A stretch of DNA of 23,528 nt from NCBI GenBank assembly GCA_904501845.1, contig CAJGCH010000010.1, positions 1 through 23,528 of the forward strand, in the 5' to 3' direction. Every line of letters starts with the position of its first letter. The stretch's first letter is position 1. The notes below the pieces were generated by a model, which was given only the letters and a program-made list of their open reading frames with translations, had not been told where the DNA came from and did no database searches. Positions 22,685 through 23,528 of the stretch are shown in pieces. The translations under genes were made by a program, and so were the position numbers. The DNA is from an uncultured Bacillaceae bacterium (lineage in GTDB: Bacteria > Bacillota > Bacilli > Bacillales > Pradoshiaceae).

Positions 22685-23335
22685 TTAATCTGTGCTTCTT
22701 ATCATCATTAATATGCCGGACGAAAACGAAAAATTACCGGTTTGGGAATTTAATTGGTTACTGATAGACAGCGTCCTTCCCCTCTTTAGGGTGGCATTTT
22801 CCAGCGGGTAAAGAAAGCCGGTGAGCGTGATGCCGGTGATTTCTTCACTTATCGGTATGAAGGATACATAGCGTTTATCATTTTCATGAATGGTATAATT
22901 TCCAGGATAGAAAAAGGAAATCTCATTTTGCCGATCCACAATGCTTGCCTTCACAGGCTGCCTCAAATGTTCATCACTTGCAAGAAGCATGATATTCCCC
23001 ATGGAATGATCCAATCTTCCCCCCGTTGCTCCATATATAATTATCCGATCGGGCTTTTGTCTATAGGCCCAAGCGAGACAAAGTTCAAGGTCTGTCTCGT
23101 TCTTTTCCGGAGGATAGACATATACATTGTTGGCTGATTGCCGTATGACGGTAAGCTCCTCATCCGTTACCGAATCAAAGTCGCCAAAGGCCGCCTCCAT
23201 ATTAATTCCACACTCGGCGAGTACCAGAGCCCCTCTGTCCGCCCCGCACCAGAGCGCACCATCCATTCCCGCTGCAATAGTTACTAAGTCAGGAAGAGCC
23301 TCCTCGGGCCCTCCAGCGACAATCCTAATATCCAT
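22685..23335 (-). CDS. thiN: Thiamine pyrophosphokinase
   Basis: Transfers pyrophosphate from ATP to thiamine, giving thiamine diphosphate in one step. The 216-residue protein has the N-terminal catalytic domain with VAGGP (6-10 region), GDFDS, PEKNETDLELCLAWA and GATGGRLDH, which hold the Mg-ATP site, and the C-terminal thiamine-binding sandwich ending FSFSSGILMMIRSTD, near-identical to the B. subtilis ThiN ending. Two ATGs compete: 23341 is only one base from GGAGG, while 23335 is 7 bases away and gives the family N-terminus, so 23335 is used. It lies between rpe and spoVM; a terminator-like hairpin precedes it. Confidence 0.96.
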   Translation of the reverse strand: MDIRIVAGGPEEALPDLVTIAAGMDGALWCGADRGALVLAECGINMEAAFGDFDSVTDEELTVIRQSANNVYVYPPEKNETDLELCLAWAYRQKPDRIIIYGATGGRLDHSMGNIMLLASDEHLRQPVKASIVDRQNEISFFYPGNYTIHENDKRYVSFIPISEEITGITLTGFLYPLENATLKRGRTLSISNQLNSQTGNFSFSSGILMMIRSTD

Positions 23336-23355
23336 ATTCATTCCTCCTAATATAG

Positions 23356-23406
23356 AAAAAGGATTATCCTCCTTAAGCCAGAAGGCTTAAGGCAGATAAC
23401 CCTTTT
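23356..23406 (-). terminator. Two-tier hairpin between rpe and thiN
   Basis: Inner 9-base stem CCTTAAGCC (23371-23379)/GGCTTAAGG (23384-23392) with loop AGAA, stacked on an outer stem of about 11 bases pairing 23358-23368 with 23395-23405 (one G-U wobble on the RNA). On the minus strand it is followed by TT and then CTATATTAG, with the thiN ribosome-binding site 9 bases further on. It reads as a strong terminator of the rpe message, possibly an attenuator for thiN. Confidence 0.75.
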
Positions 23407-23466
23407 ATTGCTGCAGGCTTTGCAACCAGTTCCCATCTGCTGCATAAGCCCTGTTTCTTACTTACC

Positions 23467-23528
23467 TTATCCGCGTATATCGGCAATCGCCTGCTTGCGG
23501 TCTGCCTTATTATAGATAGCGGAACCCG
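23467..23528 (-). CDS. rpe: Ribulose-phosphate 3-epimerase, C-terminal end (runs off the right edge)
   Basis: The last 19 codons and the stop of a gene entering from the right. The readable tail GSAIYNKADRKQAIADIRG matches the C-terminus of Rpe (GSAVF or GSAIY is the phosphate-binding end of the TIM barrel). The enzyme interconverts ribulose 5-phosphate and xylulose 5-phosphate in the pentose phosphate pathway. The rpe-thiN-spoVM order is that of B. subtilis, which supports the call despite the short fragment. Confidence 0.88.
   Translation of the reverse strand, partial: GSAIYNKADRKQAIADIRG

Noticed and set aside
23336..23466. TPP riboswitch upstream of thiN
   Set aside because: The THI-box words (CTGAGA and the long conserved 3' element) are absent; ThiN is a salvage enzyme not usually under this riboswitch.
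1..23528. Mobile element, prophage, CRISPR array, toxin-antitoxin pair or biosynthetic cluster
   Set aside because: Every substantial ORF belongs to a conserved housekeeping or sporulation family in conserved order; no transposase, integrase, spaced repeats or terminal repeats were seen.

Overview
The window is a conserved chromosomal core region of an endospore-forming member of the Bacillaceae. Gene order and protein sequences match the Bacillus subtilis rpe-thiN-spoVM-rpmB-yloU-fakA-sdaAB-sdaAA-recG-fapR-plsX-fabD-fabG-acpA-rnc-smc-ftsY-ylxM-ffh-rpsP-ylqC-ylqD-rimM-trmD-rplS-rbgA-rnhB segment, read here from right to left on the minus strand. Differences from the B. subtilis proteins, and a signal peptidase gene between rplS and rbgA, indicate a related genus or species rather than B. 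subtilis itself. SpoVM, FapR and Gls24-type YloU support the placement. I see no transposase, phage gene, CRISPR array, tRNA or rRNA.

Layout in the direction of transcription (right to left). The 3' end of rpe enters at 23528 and is followed by a two-tier hairpin terminator, then thiN and the 26-codon spoVM. The only plus-strand gene, rpmB, faces spoVM across two convergent terminators. Next come yloU-fakA, a hairpin, then sdaAB-sdaAA-recG. The recG terminator physically overlaps the fapR promoter. fapR-plsX-fabD-fabG is the lipid operon; acpP has an extra promoter and its own terminator. rnc-smc-ftsY follows and ends at a terminator. ylxM-ffh has a near-consensus promoter and runs into rpsP-khpA, which has another promoter and ends at a terminator. 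A 442-base spacer precedes the promoter of ylqD-rimM-trmD-rplS. lepB-rbgA has its own promoter and terminator, and the 5' end of rnhB leaves the window at base 1.

Functionally the window combines four linked jobs. Fatty acid and phospholipid supply comprises FapR sensing malonyl-CoA, FabD/FabG/ACP, PlsX and the fatty acid kinase FakA. Protein targeting and secretion comprises Ffh, FtsY, YlxM and signal peptidase I. Ribosome and tRNA maturation comprises L19, S16, L28, RimM, TrmD, RbgA and RNase III. Chromosome maintenance comprises SMC, RecG and RNase HII. Serine dehydratase, thiamine pyrophosphokinase, pentose epimerase and SpoVM fill the rest.

Nearly all coding DNA is explained by well-known families, and I found no convincing new multi-gene system. 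The points that merit checking are regulatory: the terminator/promoter overlap at recG-fapR, the leader-like structure between rpe and thiN, the long spacer upstream of ylqD, a direct repeat upstream of yloU, and the hairpin between fakA and sdaAB. Promoter and terminator calls are from reading motifs and are not experimentally supported.
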